A stretch of DNA of 64,000 nucleotides from Thermohalobaculum xanthum. Lineage in GTDB: Bacteria > Pseudomonadota > Alphaproteobacteria > Rhodobacterales > Rhodobacteraceae. The DNA lies in contig NZ_JAEHHL010000005.1 of the NCBI RefSeq assembly GCF_016623495.1, positions 95,676 through 159,675 of the forward strand, in the 5' to 3' direction. The translations under genes were made by a program, and so were the position numbers. Below the pieces are notes generated by a model that did no database searches, was not told the origin of the DNA, and was given only the letters and a program-made list of their open reading frames with translations. Below are positions 10,567-21,047 of this stretch, one piece after another (the stretch's first letter is position 1; each line of letters begins with the position of its first letter).

Positions 10567-11664
10567 GTGCCAATCTGGAAACAGTTCCTCGTGCTTGTCC
10601 TTCTGGGCATCGTCGGTGCCGGAGGGTACGAGGCATATCGCACGCATCTTGCATCCGAGACGGCGGCCAGCACCTCGGCCGGCAATCGCGAAGTGCCGGT
10701 CGAAGTCGCGCTTGTCGAGCGCCGGCGCCTGAGCCGCACGGTCGAGGCGGTTGGCAGCACTCGGGCACGCCAGTCCATCGAGATCGTGCCCCTCGCCTCT
10801 GGCCGCGTCGAAGAGATCGCGTTCACGCCGGGCCAGAAAGTCGCGGCAGGCCAGGTCCTCGTGCGCCTCGACTCGGACATCGAGCGCGCGAACCTCGCCG
10901 AGGCCGAGGCCTTGCTGGTCGAGAAGGACCAGGCGATCGAGCGCACGCGCCGCCTGCAGCGCACGAATGCCGTCGCGCTGGCCGCGCTCGAGCAGGTGAC
11001 GGCCGAGCGCGCCGCTGCCGAGGCCGCGGTCGAGCGCACGCGAAGACGGCTCTCGGACCGCGTGATCCGCGCGCCGTTCTCGGGGGTCGTCGGCCTCACG
11101 GATGTCGATCTCGGTGCACGGGTCGACGACGAGACGGTCCTGACCACGCTGGACGATCTCTCGGAGGTCGAGGTCGAATTCTCGCTTCCCGAGACACTCT
11201 TCTCCGAGATCGCCGCGGCCCAGCTCGTTTCCGCGCGCAGCGCGGCGTTCCCGAGGCGCATCTTCCACGGGCGCGTCGCCGCGATCGGCAGCCGGATCGA
11301 CGCCGTCAGCCGCTCGTTCCGGGTGCGCGCCATCATCCCCAACCCTGAAGGCGTGCTCCCTTCCGGCATGTTCATGTCGCTCACGCTCACGCTTGCTGAA
11401 GCCGAGGCGCTTGTCGTGCCCGAGGAGGCGGTGCTCGTGCAGGCCGCAGACACCTTCGTCTTCGTCGTCGAGGATGGCCGCGCGGTTCGGCGCAAGATCG
11501 TCTCGGGACAGCGCCAGGACGGGCTGATCGCCGTGACCGATGGCCTGACGGGCGAGGAGGCGGTGGTCACGCGCGGCCTCCAGCGCATCCGCGACGGGGC
11601 CCAGGTCCGTGTTCTGGGCGATCCGCTCGACACCGCGCAACATGATCCGGCGGGGAGCGGCTGA
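10567..11664 (+). CDS. RND efflux periplasmic adaptor subunit (membrane fusion protein)
   Basis: A 365-residue HlyD/AcrA-type adaptor. It has one N-terminal membrane anchor (WKQFLVLVLLGIVGAGGYEAY), a lipoyl-like half (VEAVGSTRARQSIEIVPLASGRVEEI), a coiled-coil hairpin rich in E, A and R, the return lipoyl strand RVIRAPFSGVVGLTDVDLGARV, and a beta-barrel domain. It links the inner-membrane pump to an outer-membrane channel. GTG 10567 was chosen because GGCGGGG precedes it and the product begins like relatives; an ATG at 10528 would add 13 residues. Its stop overlaps the start of the pump gene. No outer-membrane channel gene is adjacent. Confidence 0.9.
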   Translation: MPIWKQFLVLVLLGIVGAGGYEAYRTHLASETAASTSAGNREVPVEVALVERRRLSRTVEAVGSTRARQSIEIVPLASGRVEEIAFTPGQKVAAGQVLVRLDSDIERANLAEAEALLVEKDQAIERTRRLQRTNAVALAALEQVTAERAAAEAAVERTRRRLSDRVIRAPFSGVVGLTDVDLGARVDDETVLTTLDDLSEVEVEFSLPETLFSEIAAAQLVSARSAAFPRRIFHGRVAAIGSRIDAVSRSFRVRAIIPNPEGVLPSGMFMSLTLTLAEAEALVVPEEAVLVQAADTFVFVVEDGRAVRRKIVSGQRQDGLIAVTDGLTGEEAVVTRGLQRIRDGAQVRVLGDPLDTAQHDPAGSG

Positions 11665-14600
11665 TGCGCCTCTCGGACATCTCGGTCCGCCGCCCGGTCC
11701 TTGCCGCGGTCGCAAACCTGCTGATCGTCGTCTTCGGCATCGCCGCGCTGCAAAGCCTGCCGATACGCGAGCTGCCGGATGTCGACACCTCGGTGGTGAC
11801 AGTGACCACCACCTACCGTGGCGCGGCCCCCGAGGTCATCGACACCGACATCACCGAGGTGATCGAAGGCGCGGTCGCCTCGATTTCGGGCATTCGTACG
11901 ATCAGCTCCGAAAGCCGCCAGGGCAGGGGCCAGACGACGATCGAGTTCGTCGCCGGAAAGGACATCGACGCGGCGGCGAATGACGTGCGCGACGCGGTCG
12001 GCCGCGTGCTCGGCGAGCTGCCCGAGGAGGCGGACCAGCCGCAGGTCGTCAAGAGCGACGCGAACGCCGATCCGGTGATGCGGCTTGCGGTCACCTCGGA
12101 CCGGATGACCACCGCCGAGATCACCGATTACATCGACCGTTTCATCGCCGATCGTCTCGCCACGCTGGATGGTGTCGCCAATGTCGACATCTATGGCGAG
12201 CGCCCCTTCGCGGTGCGCATCTGGATCGACCGGCGGGCGCTTGCCGCGCGCAATCTCACCGTCGCCGATGTCGAGGCGGCACTGCTGCGGAACAATCTCG
12301 AGCTTCCCGCGGGCGACGTGAAGTCCGTGGCCCGGCAGCTCTCGGTCCGCCTCAACAGCCGCATCAAGTCGATCGACGACTTCCGGGACATCGTCATCGA
12401 CCGGGTCGCCGGCTACCCCGTGCGTCTGGCCGATGTCGCGCGGATCGCCCCGGGCGTGGCGGACGACTCGACGATCGTGCGCAACAACGGGGTCGAGGCC
12501 GTCGGCATGGCGATCCTGCGCCAGAGCCAGTCGAACACGCTGGCGATCTCGAAGGCCGTGCGGGCGGAGATCGAAAGCCTCGACGGCAGCCTGCCCGAGG
12601 GGATGGCGATCGAGGTCGGCTCGGACGATGCGTTGTTCGTTGGCGCCTCGATCCGCGAGGTCGGAATCGCGCTCTGCATATCCCTTGTCCTGGTCGTTCT
12701 CGTGATCCTTCTGTTCCTGCGCAGCCTGCGCGCGACGATGATCCCCGCGATCACGATCCCCGTGGCGCTGATCGGCTGCTTCATGCTGATCGGGGCATGG
12801 GGCTTCTCGCTCAACACGCTCACGCTGCTGGCACTCTTGCTGGCGATCGGCCTTGTGGTGGACGACGCCATCGTCGTGCTCGAGAACATCCAGCGCCGCA
12901 TCGAGCTTGGCGAGAGTGTTCTCGCCGCCAGCTTGCGCGGCGCCGAGCAGGTCACCTTCGCGGTGATCGCGACTTCGGTCACGCTGATCGCCGTCTTCGT
13001 TCCGCTCTCCTTCCTGCCCGGACAGGTCGGCCGCCTCTTCATCGAGTTCGGCTGGGTCATGGCGGGGGCGGTCGCGATCTCGACCTTCGTCGCGTTGACC
13101 GCGTGCCCGGCGCTGGCCTCGAAGCTGTTGCGTCCCCACAGGGCGCTCCCGTCGGCCGGCTCGACGCCCACCGAGCCGATGGTGCAGCGCGTCTATCGTT
13201 GGTTGCTGACCCGCGCGATCCGGATGCCGCTGGTGGTGATCGCCATTGCCGTGGCGGTGACGGCGGGGGCCTGGCCGCTCTATGGCGGGCTCCCGCGCGA
13301 GCTCGCCCCGCGCGAGGATCGCGGCGTCGCCTTCGTGCCGCTCACGGCGCCGCAGGGCTCGACGCTCGAGCATACCGACATTGCCGCCCGGCAGGTCGAG
13401 CGCATCGTCGAGCCGCTGCGCCAGTCGGGCGAGATCGCCACGGTCTTTACCTTCAGCGGCAGCTGGGGCCGCGCGTTCCGCTCCTTCGTCGTGCTGAGGC
13501 TCGCCCCCTGGGACGAGCGGAGCCGGGACGTGGGCGCGATCGTGCGCGACATCGCCCCCCGCATGGGGGAAGTCACGGTCGCACGCGGCTTCCCGGTGAC
13601 GCCCGCGGGCCTCGGCCTGCGCGGAAACTCGACGCCGGTGCGCGTCGTGATCGGCGGGCCCGATTTCGAGAGCGTCAAGGAATGGGCCAACGCGCTTCTG
13701 GCGAAGGCCGAGGAGAACCCGGGCCTGGTCAATCCCGAGATCGATTTCGAGGAGAACCTTCCGCAACTCGATATCACGATCGACCGGATGCGGGCGGCCG
13801 ATCTCGGCATCTCGGTCGAAGTGATCGCGGCGACGCTCCAGACCATGCTGGCCTCGCGCGAGGTCACGAGCTTCGTCAGTCGCGGGCGTGAATACCCGGT
13901 GCTGGTCCAGGCCGAGGACGACGACCGGCGCGTCCCGTCGGACATCGCCAACATCTTCATTCGCGCCGGGGATGGCGAGACATTGGTGCCGCTTGGCGCG
14001 CTGGTGACCCTGACCGAGAACGCGGCGGCACCGTCCCTGCGGCGCTATGATCGCCTGCCCTCGATCCAGCTCTCGGCGGCCTTGCAGGACGGCTACGATC
14101 TTGGGTCGGCGCTTGTCTTTCTCGAGGATGCCGCGCGCGAGACGCTGCCGCCCGAGGCGAAGCTGGGCTACGAGGGGCAGTCGCGAACCTTCAAGGACAC
14201 CTCGGCCGGCGCGGGCATGGTCTTCGCGATGGCGCTGCTGATCGTCTTCCTGGTGCTCGCCGCTCAGTTCGAGAGCTTCGTCCATCCGGCCGTGATCATG
14301 CTGACGGTGCCGACCGGTCTTGCCGGGGCAGTCTATGCCATGGCGGCCGGGGGGCTTTCGATCAACGTCTACAGCCAGATCGGCGCGATCCTGCTGATCG
14401 GGCTCATCGCGAAGAACGGGATCCTGATCGTCGAGTTCGCCAACCAGCTCCGCGACCAGGGCCGCACCGTGCGCGACGCCGTGATCGAGGCATCGGTGCT
14501 CCGCCTGCGGCCCATCGTCATGACCGCCGTCTCCACTGTGCTCGGGGCCATGCCTCTCGTGCTGGCCTCGGGGGCGGGCGCCGAGAGCAGGATCGCGATC

Positions 14601-14756
14601 GGCAGCGTGATCATTGCGGGGCTCATGCTCTCGACCACGTTGATGCTGTTCGTGACGCCGGTTCTCTACGACCTGTTCGCGCGCTTCACGCCGCCCCGCA
14701 GCGCGGTCGAGCGCGCGCTCGAGCGTGAGCTGGGCGTTTCCGCACCGGGGGAGTGA
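11664..14756 (+). CDS. RND efflux pump permease (AcrB/HAE family)
   Basis: A 1030-residue inner-membrane proton antiporter. It has the typical N terminus (MRLSDISVRRPVLAAVANLLI), 12 membrane helices in two halves and the proton-relay Asp pair in helix 4 (LAIGLVVDDAIVVLENI). The second half starts near residue 510 and has the matching GLIAKNGILIVEFANQLRDQG segment. The substrate is unknown: drugs, bile-type detergents or other amphiphiles are typical of the family, and the sequence does not look like the metal-exporting CusA group. The ATG overlaps the adaptor stop by one base (TGATG), so the two are coupled. Confidence 0.93.
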   Translation: MRLSDISVRRPVLAAVANLLIVVFGIAALQSLPIRELPDVDTSVVTVTTTYRGAAPEVIDTDITEVIEGAVASISGIRTISSESRQGRGQTTIEFVAGKDIDAAANDVRDAVGRVLGELPEEADQPQVVKSDANADPVMRLAVTSDRMTTAEITDYIDRFIADRLATLDGVANVDIYGERPFAVRIWIDRRALAARNLTVADVEAALLRNNLELPAGDVKSVARQLSVRLNSRIKSIDDFRDIVIDRVAGYPVRLADVARIAPGVADDSTIVRNNGVEAVGMAILRQSQSNTLAISKAVRAEIESLDGSLPEGMAIEVGSDDALFVGASIREVGIALCISLVLVVLVILLFLRSLRATMIPAITIPVALIGCFMLIGAWGFSLNTLTLLALLLAIGLVVDDAIVVLENIQRRIELGESVLAASLRGAEQVTFAVIATSVTLIAVFVPLSFLPGQVGRLFIEFGWVMAGAVAISTFVALTACPALASKLLRPHRALPSAGSTPTEPMVQRVYRWLLTRAIRMPLVVIAIAVAVTAGAWPLYGGLPRELAPREDRGVAFVPLTAPQGSTLEHTDIAARQVERIVEPLRQSGEIATVFTFSGSWGRAFRSFVVLRLAPWDERSRDVGAIVRDIAPRMGEVTVARGFPVTPAGLGLRGNSTPVRVVIGGPDFESVKEWANALLAKAEENPGLVNPEIDFEENLPQLDITIDRMRAADLGISVEVIAATLQTMLASREVTSFVSRGREYPVLVQAEDDDRRVPSDIANIFIRAGDGETLVPLGALVTLTENAAAPSLRRYDRLPSIQLSAALQDGYDLGSALVFLEDAARETLPPEAKLGYEGQSRTFKDTSAGAGMVFAMALLIVFLVLAAQFESFVHPAVIMLTVPTGLAGAVYAMAAGGLSINVYSQIGAILLIGLIAKNGILIVEFANQLRDQGRTVRDAVIEASVLRLRPIVMTAVSTVLGAMPLVLASGAGAESRIAIGSVIIAGLMLSTTLMLFVTPVLYDLFARFTPPRSAVERALERELGVSAPGE

Positions 14757-14770
14757 TCGGGCCGCTGCGG

Positions 14771-14803
14771 CCGGGCGCGGCGCGATCGTCGTCCCGCGCC
14801 CGG
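14771..14803 (+). terminator. Hairpin after the RND pump gene
   Basis: A perfect 10-bp GC stem (14771-14780 with 14794-14803) with a 13-base loop lies 15 bases after the pump stop codon and before the PHP gene. It is the likely end of the efflux transcript. No clear U-run follows. Confidence 0.6.
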
Positions 14804-14865
14804 AGTGTCACTGATCCGACATCGGTCGGGTGTTCGAGGAAGCCCGGTCATCACGCGAGGGACGC

Positions 14866-15789
14866 ATGCCTCTCAACCTCTTCTCCCGCCCGGGCCGCTT
14901 CTGGCGCGGCAATCTGCACACCCATTCGACCCTGTCAGACGGCGCGCTGCCGCCCGAGGAGGTCTGCCGCCGCTACCGGGCCGAGGGATATGACTTTCTC
15001 GCGCTGACAGACCACTTCATCGGCGCGTTCGGCTACCCCATCGCGGACACCACGCCGTTTCGCACCAACGGCTTCACCACGCTCCTTGGCGCCGAGGTCC
15101 ATTCCGGAGCGATGGCGAATGGCGATCTGTGGCATCTTGTTGCCGTCGGGTTGCCGCCCGATTTCGCGCCGCCTCACGCGCCCGGCTTCCATCCCGTCGA
15201 GGGGCAGGAGAGCGCGGCCGACCTGGCGCGGCGCGCCCGCGAGGCCGGCGCCTTCGTCGCCATCGCCCATCCGCAGTGGTCAGGCCTGACGCAGGCGGAG
15301 GCCCGCGCGATCGACGCCGCCCACGCGGTCGAGATCTACAACCACGGCTGCGCCGTGGGCTGCGACCGCGGCGACGGGTTCCACATGCTCGATCTTCTGC
15401 TGAGCGAGGGGCGGGCGCTGACCGCGATCGCGACCGACGACGCGCATTTCACCGAGCCCGACCACTTCGGCGGCTGGGTGATGGTCCGCGCCGAGGAGAA
15501 CGAGCCCCAGGCCCTGCTCGAAGCCTTGAAGGCCGGCCATTTCTACGCGACCCAGGGCCCTGAACTGCGCGGTGTCGAGATGCGGCGCGATGGCATCACG
15601 GTGCGCTCGACAGCTGTCGCCACGGTCATCGTGCAGGGCCACGCCTCGGCCGCGACAGCGGTGCATGGCAACTCGATGACCGAGGCAACCGTGCCGCTCG
15701 ACCGCTTCGGGCGCAGTCCGTGGCTGCGGGTGACCGTGGTGGACCGCGCCGGGCGCAAGGCCTGGACAAACCCGATCTGGTGCGACTGA
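14866..15789 (+). CDS. PHP-domain metal-dependent phosphoesterase
   Basis: A 307-residue protein with a full polymerase-and-histidinol-phosphatase (PHP) domain. Metal-binding motifs are NLHTHSTLSDG near residue 17, ALTDHF, GAEVHSG, the AIAHPQW segment and ATDDAHF. Relatives (YciV/TrpH-like) hydrolyse phosphoesters such as 3',5'-nucleoside bisphosphates or short oligonucleotides. The ATG at 14866 follows GCGAGGGA at good spacing. It stands alone between a terminator-like hairpin and a convergent operon, so context does not help with function. Confidence 0.85.
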   Translation: MPLNLFSRPGRFWRGNLHTHSTLSDGALPPEEVCRRYRAEGYDFLALTDHFIGAFGYPIADTTPFRTNGFTTLLGAEVHSGAMANGDLWHLVAVGLPPDFAPPHAPGFHPVEGQESAADLARRAREAGAFVAIAHPQWSGLTQAEARAIDAAHAVEIYNHGCAVGCDRGDGFHMLDLLLSEGRALTAIATDDAHFTEPDHFGGWVMVRAEENEPQALLEALKAGHFYATQGPELRGVEMRRDGITVRSTAVATVIVQGHASAATAVHGNSMTEATVPLDRFGRSPWLRVTVVDRAGRKAWTNPIWCD

Positions 15790-15818
15790 TCCGCGCGAGG
15801 GTGCGGGCCGCTCACCGG

Positions 15819-17612
15819 TCAGCGCCCGATCGCGTAGGCCTGCATGAGGCGCGGCGTCGCGGCCGCGCGCAGCAGGCCCGATGCCTCGCGCCGTGCCGCG
15901 GTGAGGCGTCCCACGCTCCAGGGCTCGGCGATCTCCAGCAGATGGCCGCGGCGGCGCAGGCAGGTCAGCGTGTGCTCGCCGACGCCCGGCTCGATCATCA
16001 GGTGACCCGGACGCGCCTGGCGCGGGTAGAAGGACCCCGTGAAATGGGCCGTGTGGAACAGCGGCGCGTCGATGGTTTCCTGAAGGTTCAGGCCGTGATG
16101 GATGTGGCGAAGCAGGAAGATCAGCTGCCACTGGTCCTGCTGGTCGCCGCCGGGCGTGCCGAACGCCATCGTCGGCCGGCACTGATGGCGCGCGAGCGAG
16201 GGCGTGAGCGTGGTGCGCGGGCGCCGGCCCGGTGCGAGCGAAGTCGGCAAGCCCTCGTCCAGCCAGAACATCTGCGCGCGCGAGTTCATCGGGAAGCCAA
16301 GGCCCGGGATCACCGGCGAGGATTGCAGCCAGCCGCCCGAGGGCGTGGCCGAGACCATGTTGCCCCACCGGTCGATCACGTCGATATGCACCGTGTCGCC
16401 GCGCCGGTCGGTCAGGTGCGCCATGGTGGGCTCGCCCGCGGTCACGCTCGCTTCGACCTCGACGACGCGGCGCGCCCGCTCGATGGCGGCGTCGGCGAGG
16501 TGCTCGAAGCCCGGCACGCGGCCCGGACGCTGCTCGAGCGAGGCGGTGTCGCCGATCAGGTTGCGCCGGCTTGCCGCGTAATCATCGGACAGAAGGGTAG
16601 CGAGGGGTATCTCGGCATGGTCGGGGTCGCCGTAGAAGGCCTCGCGATCGGCATAGGCGAGCTTCATCGCCTCGGTCACGACATGGACGAACTCGGTGCC
16701 GTTCGGGTCCATCGCGCCGATGTCGAAGCCTTCGAGCAGGGCGAGCCCTTGCAGCAGCACGGGCCCCTGTCCCCAGGGGCCCGTCTTCAGCACGGTCCAG
16801 TCGTGGTAATCGCGGGAGACCGGCGTTTCGTAGCTGGCCTGCCAACGCGCCATGTCGTCGGCCGTCAAGACGCCCCGGTTCTTCTGGCCGCTTGCGTCCA
16901 TGACCTCGGCAGACCGGAAATATGCATCGACGGCCTCCGCCACGAAGCCGCGGTACCAGGCGTCGCGGGCGGCCTCGATCTGGGCGTCGCGGCTCTCGCG
17001 CGCTTCCGCCTCTTCGAGGACGCGGCGCAGGGTGGCGGCCAGGACCGGGTTGCGGAACATGCTGCCCGCTTCGGGTGCGATGCCGCCGGGCAGCCAGGTC
17101 TCGGCCGAGGTCGGCCATTCCTCGCGGAAGAACCCGGCGAGATCGGCGATTGCGCTGGCGACGCGCGCCAGCATCGGGTGCCCATGCTCGGCGTAATGAA
17201 TGGCGGGTTCCAGAACGTCGCGCAGCCGCATGCTGCCGTGATCGCGCAGCATCAGCATCCAGCCGTCGAACGCCCCCGGCACGACGGTCGCGAGCAGGCC
17301 CGAGCCGGGAATGAGCTCGAGGCCCTGTGCGCGGTAATGCGCGATCGTTGCACCGGCGGGCGCGGTGCCCTGAGCGCAGATGACCCGGTCCGCGCCGCTG
17401 CGGGCGTCGTGGAACAGTATGGGGAGATCGCCGCCCGGGCCGTTGAGATGGGGCTCGACGATCTGCAGCGTGAATCCGGCCGCGACGGCCGCGTCGAAGG
17501 CGTTGCCGCCACGCTCGAGGATGCTCATGCCGATGGCCGACGCGATCCAGTGGGTCGTGGCGACGACCCCGAAGGTTCCCGCAATTTCGGGACGTGTGGT
17601 GAAACGGTCCAT
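15819..17612 (-). CDS. Gamma-glutamyltransferase family hydrolase
   Basis: A 597-residue Ntn-hydrolase of the gamma-glutamyltranspeptidase family, which normally self-cleaves before a threonine. The probable nucleophile is the Thr in GDTVHIDVID, aligned with the TTHYS start of the small subunit in E. coli GGT, followed by RWGNMVSATPSGGW. The N-terminal ATTHWIASAIGMSILERGGNAFDAAVAAGF and the NGPGGD loop are also typical. No clear signal peptide is seen, so it may act in the cytoplasm on imported peptides. It is last in a peptide ABC transporter operon, suggesting uptake and cleavage of gamma-glutamyl compounds such as glutathione. Cephalosporin-acylase-like activity cannot be excluded. Confidence 0.88.
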   Translation of the reverse strand: MDRFTTRPEIAGTFGVVATTHWIASAIGMSILERGGNAFDAAVAAGFTLQIVEPHLNGPGGDLPILFHDARSGADRVICAQGTAPAGATIAHYRAQGLELIPGSGLLATVVPGAFDGWMLMLRDHGSMRLRDVLEPAIHYAEHGHPMLARVASAIADLAGFFREEWPTSAETWLPGGIAPEAGSMFRNPVLAATLRRVLEEAEARESRDAQIEAARDAWYRGFVAEAVDAYFRSAEVMDASGQKNRGVLTADDMARWQASYETPVSRDYHDWTVLKTGPWGQGPVLLQGLALLEGFDIGAMDPNGTEFVHVVTEAMKLAYADREAFYGDPDHAEIPLATLLSDDYAASRRNLIGDTASLEQRPGRVPGFEHLADAAIERARRVVEVEASVTAGEPTMAHLTDRRGDTVHIDVIDRWGNMVSATPSGGWLQSSPVIPGLGFPMNSRAQMFWLDEGLPTSLAPGRRPRTTLTPSLARHQCRPTMAFGTPGGDQQDQWQLIFLLRHIHHGLNLQETIDAPLFHTAHFTGSFYPRQARPGHLMIEPGVGEHTLTCLRRRGHLLEIAEPWSVGRLTAARREASGLLRAAATPRLMQAYAIGR

Positions 17613-17622
17613 GATGACTCCG

Positions 17623-18531
17623 TCAGAGCTCGCGCGGGTCGAGCGCGTCGCGCAACCCGTCGCCGAGGAGGTTGAAGCCCAGCACGACCAGAAAGATCGC
17701 GATGCCGGGCCAAAGCGCCATCCACGGCGCCTGTTCGAGGAAGTTCTTGGCCACGTTCAGCATCGAGCCCCAGGACGGCGCCGGCGGCTGCTGTCCGAGG
17801 CCGAGGAAGGAGAGCGATGCCTCGGCGATGATTGCCGTGGCGATGGTGAGCGTGGCCTGCACGAGGATCGGCGGGAAGATGTTGGGCAGCACATAGCGCC
17901 CGATGATGGCCCCGTGGCCCAGGCCGATGGCGCGCGCGCCCTCGACATAGTCCTCGGTCATCACCGACAGGGTCTGGCCGCGCGCCAGCCGGATGAAGAT
18001 CGGCATGGCCGAAAGGCCGATCGCGATCATCGCATTGGTCAGAGACGGACCCAGGAAGGCCGCGAGCGCGATGGCGAGAATGAGAAACGGCACCGCCAGC
18101 AGCGCCTCGGTCACACGACTGATGGCGGCGTCCGTCCAGCCGCCCCAATAGCCCGCCATCATGCCGAGCGGCACGCCGATCGCGACGGCGATGCCGACCG
18201 AGACGACGCCGGCGAGAAGCGACGCCTGCGCCCCCCAGATCATGCGTGCAAGCACGTCGCGGCCGATCTCGTCGGTGCCGAACCAGTGCGCGGCCGAGGG
18301 GGCCTTGCGAACCGCCAGCCAGTCCGTCGCCGTCGGGTCGGCGACCGGGAGGACCGGGGCCAGCGCCGCCACGAGGACGAAGAACAGGACCAGCGCGGCC
18401 CCCAGCAGCGCCACGGGGTTCGAGCGCAGCTTGGTCCATGACCGGCTGCCACGACGGGGCGGCACCGGCTCGTCCACCGGACCGGGCAGGGGCGCGCGTG
18501 CAGCGCCGGGAACTGCGTCTGGCGCCGCCAT
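17623..18531 (-). CDS. ABC peptide transporter permease, DppC/OppC type
   Basis: A 302-residue inner-membrane permease with six predicted helices. The N-terminal SWTKLRSNPVALLGAALVLFF region and the DEIGRDVLARMIWGAQASL segment are hallmarks of DppC/GsiD proteins. The EAA loop is visible as VEGARAIGLGHGAIIGRYVLPN. It pairs with the DppB-like permease two bases upstream and is followed after ten bases by the gamma-glutamyltransferase-like gene. It transports peptides or gamma-glutamyl peptides; the exact substrate is unknown. Confidence 0.92.
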   Translation of the reverse strand: MAAPDAVPGAARAPLPGPVDEPVPPRRGSRSWTKLRSNPVALLGAALVLFFVLVAALAPVLPVADPTATDWLAVRKAPSAAHWFGTDEIGRDVLARMIWGAQASLLAGVVSVGIAVAIGVPLGMMAGYWGGWTDAAISRVTEALLAVPFLILAIALAAFLGPSLTNAMIAIGLSAMPIFIRLARGQTLSVMTEDYVEGARAIGLGHGAIIGRYVLPNIFPPILVQATLTIATAIIAEASLSFLGLGQQPPAPSWGSMLNVAKNFLEQAPWMALWPGIAIFLVVLGFNLLGDGLRDALDPREL

Positions 18532-18532
18532 C

Positions 18533-19480
<948 letters not shown>

Positions 19481-19504
19481 GGCGCTCTCCGCGCGGCAAG
19501 GGGT

Positions 19505-19531
19505 TCCGCCCCCGGGCATGTGCCGGGGGCG
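19505..19531 (-). terminator. Intercistronic hairpin between binding-protein and permease genes
   Basis: A perfect 10-bp stem (19505-19514 with 19522-19531) with a 7-base loop sits directly after the binding-protein stop codon. Such hairpins usually protect the binding-protein message or cause partial termination, giving more binding protein than permease. Confidence 0.55.
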
Positions 19532-19541
19532 GTCCGGGGGG

Positions 19542-21047
19542 TTACTTGAAGCTGACGCCCTCGAGACGGATCATCCCGTCGGGATAGGGCACGAAGCCGT
19601 CCAGCTTGTCCGAAAGCGCCCAGATCCAGGTCTGGTGGTAGAGGTAGATGATCGGCATCGCCTCGGCCAGGATCGCCCGCGCCGCGTCGTAGGACGCCTT
19701 GCGCTCGGCCGTGTCGTTTGACACCCGCGCGGCGTTCAGCAGGCGATCGACCTCGGGGTCGCAATACTTCGAGTCGTTGATGCCGCCATTGCAGGTCTGG
19801 AACTGGTGGATGTTGCCGTCGGGGTCGACGCGGCCCGACCAGCCGACCTGGCTCGCCTGGTAGTCGCCCGCGGTCTGATCCTTGAGCAGCGTTGCGAACT
19901 CCTTGGCGGTGAGCTTGATGTCAAAGCCGGCCTCGGCCGCCATCGCCTGGACCACCTGCATCAGCTGCATCTGGACCGGGTTGTTCGCGACCTGGACCTC
20001 GATCTCCAGCCGGTCGAAGCCCGCTTCCTTCAGGAGGGCCTTGGCCTTCTCGACGTCACGCTCGGGCACAGGGAAGCGCGTGTCATACCAGGGCGAGGTG
20101 GGCGGGAAGGGCTGGTTGCCCGGCGCGAAGGCGCCCTCGAACACAACCTGGTTGATCACGTTGCGGTCGATCGCGAGCGACAGGGCCTGCCGCACCCGCG
20201 CGTCCTGGCCCAGCGGGTTGTTCGCGCGCTCGCCATTGGCGACGTTCACGGTGATGCCCTGATAGCCGAGCGACACGGCTTCCTCGACTTGCAGGCTCGC
20301 GTCGCCCTTGGCCGAGGCGACATCCGTCGCCGCGAGGCGTTCGAGCATGTCGAGATCGCCCGCACGCAGGTTGGCGAGGCGGACGGTGGTGTCGGGGATC
20401 GGCAGGAAGACCACGCGGTCGAAGCTGATCGCGTCGGCATTCCAGTAGTCGGCGAACTTCTCCAGCACGATGCGGTCCTGCTGGATCCGCTCGACGAACT
20501 TGAATGGCCCCGAGCAGACCGGGTTCAGCCCGAAATCCGCCCCGGCCGCGGCGGCCGCGGTGGGGGACACCATCATCCCGGCGCGGTCGGCGAACTGCGC
20601 CAGCAGGGTTGCGTCGGGATCGGCGAGGCTGAACTGGACCTCGTGGGGGCCGGTCACCTCGACGCCGGTGATCGACTTTACCTCCGACTTGCGCCGGCTC
20701 TCGGGCAGGTTCTGGGACCGGTCGATATTGGCCTTCACCGCCTCGGCGTCGAAGGGGGTGCCATCGTGGAAGGTCACGCCCTCGCGCAACTGCATCGTCA
20801 GGGTCTTGCCGTCCTCGGACCAGCTCCAGCCGGTCGCGAGCTGCGGGATGATCTCGAGCCCCGGGGTGATGTCCACGAGCTTGTCGCACAGCGACGCGTA
20901 GACGATGCGGCCCACGAAGGTCCGCGACTGGTCCGGGTCGAGGACGTCGGGGTCTTCCTGCAGGCCGATCCGTAGATCGGCCGCATGGGCGAAGGATGCG
21001 CTGGCGGCAAGCGCCAGTGCGAGCGTCATGCGCTTGAGGTCGGTCAC
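19542..21047 (-). CDS. ABC transporter periplasmic peptide-binding protein (DppA/GsiB-like, SBP family 5)
   Basis: A 501-residue family 5 solute-binding protein. The GTG start at 21047 is preceded by AGGAG and overlaps the stop of the ATPase gene (GTGA). A Sec signal (RMTLALALAASASFAHA) precedes the mature start ADLRIGLQEDPDVLDPD. Family marks include WSEDGKTLTMQLREGVTFHDGTPFDAEAVK and the C-terminal YLYHQTWIWAL stretch. It supplies peptides to the DppBC-like channel. The gene order DF-A-BC and the terminal GGT-like enzyme resemble glutathione (Gsi) import systems. Confidence 0.9.
   Translation of the reverse strand: MTDLKRMTLALALAASASFAHAADLRIGLQEDPDVLDPDQSRTFVGRIVYASLCDKLVDITPGLEIIPQLATGWSWSEDGKTLTMQLREGVTFHDGTPFDAEAVKANIDRSQNLPESRRKSEVKSITGVEVTGPHEVQFSLADPDATLLAQFADRAGMMVSPTAAAAAGADFGLNPVCSGPFKFVERIQQDRIVLEKFADYWNADAISFDRVVFLPIPDTTVRLANLRAGDLDMLERLAATDVASAKGDASLQVEEAVSLGYQGITVNVANGERANNPLGQDARVRQALSLAIDRNVINQVVFEGAFAPGNQPFPPTSPWYDTRFPVPERDVEKAKALLKEAGFDRLEIEVQVANNPVQMQLMQVVQAMAAEAGFDIKLTAKEFATLLKDQTAGDYQASQVGWSGRVDPDGNIHQFQTCNGGINDSKYCDPEVDRLLNAARVSNDTAERKASYDAARAILAEAMPIIYLYHQTWIWALSDKLDGFVPYPDGMIRLEGVSFK

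Noticed and set aside
15819..17612. Inactive GGT lacking the catalytic threonine
   Set aside because: At first the second Thr of the TTH motif seemed missing (DTVH). The nucleophile in known enzymes is the first Thr, which is present.
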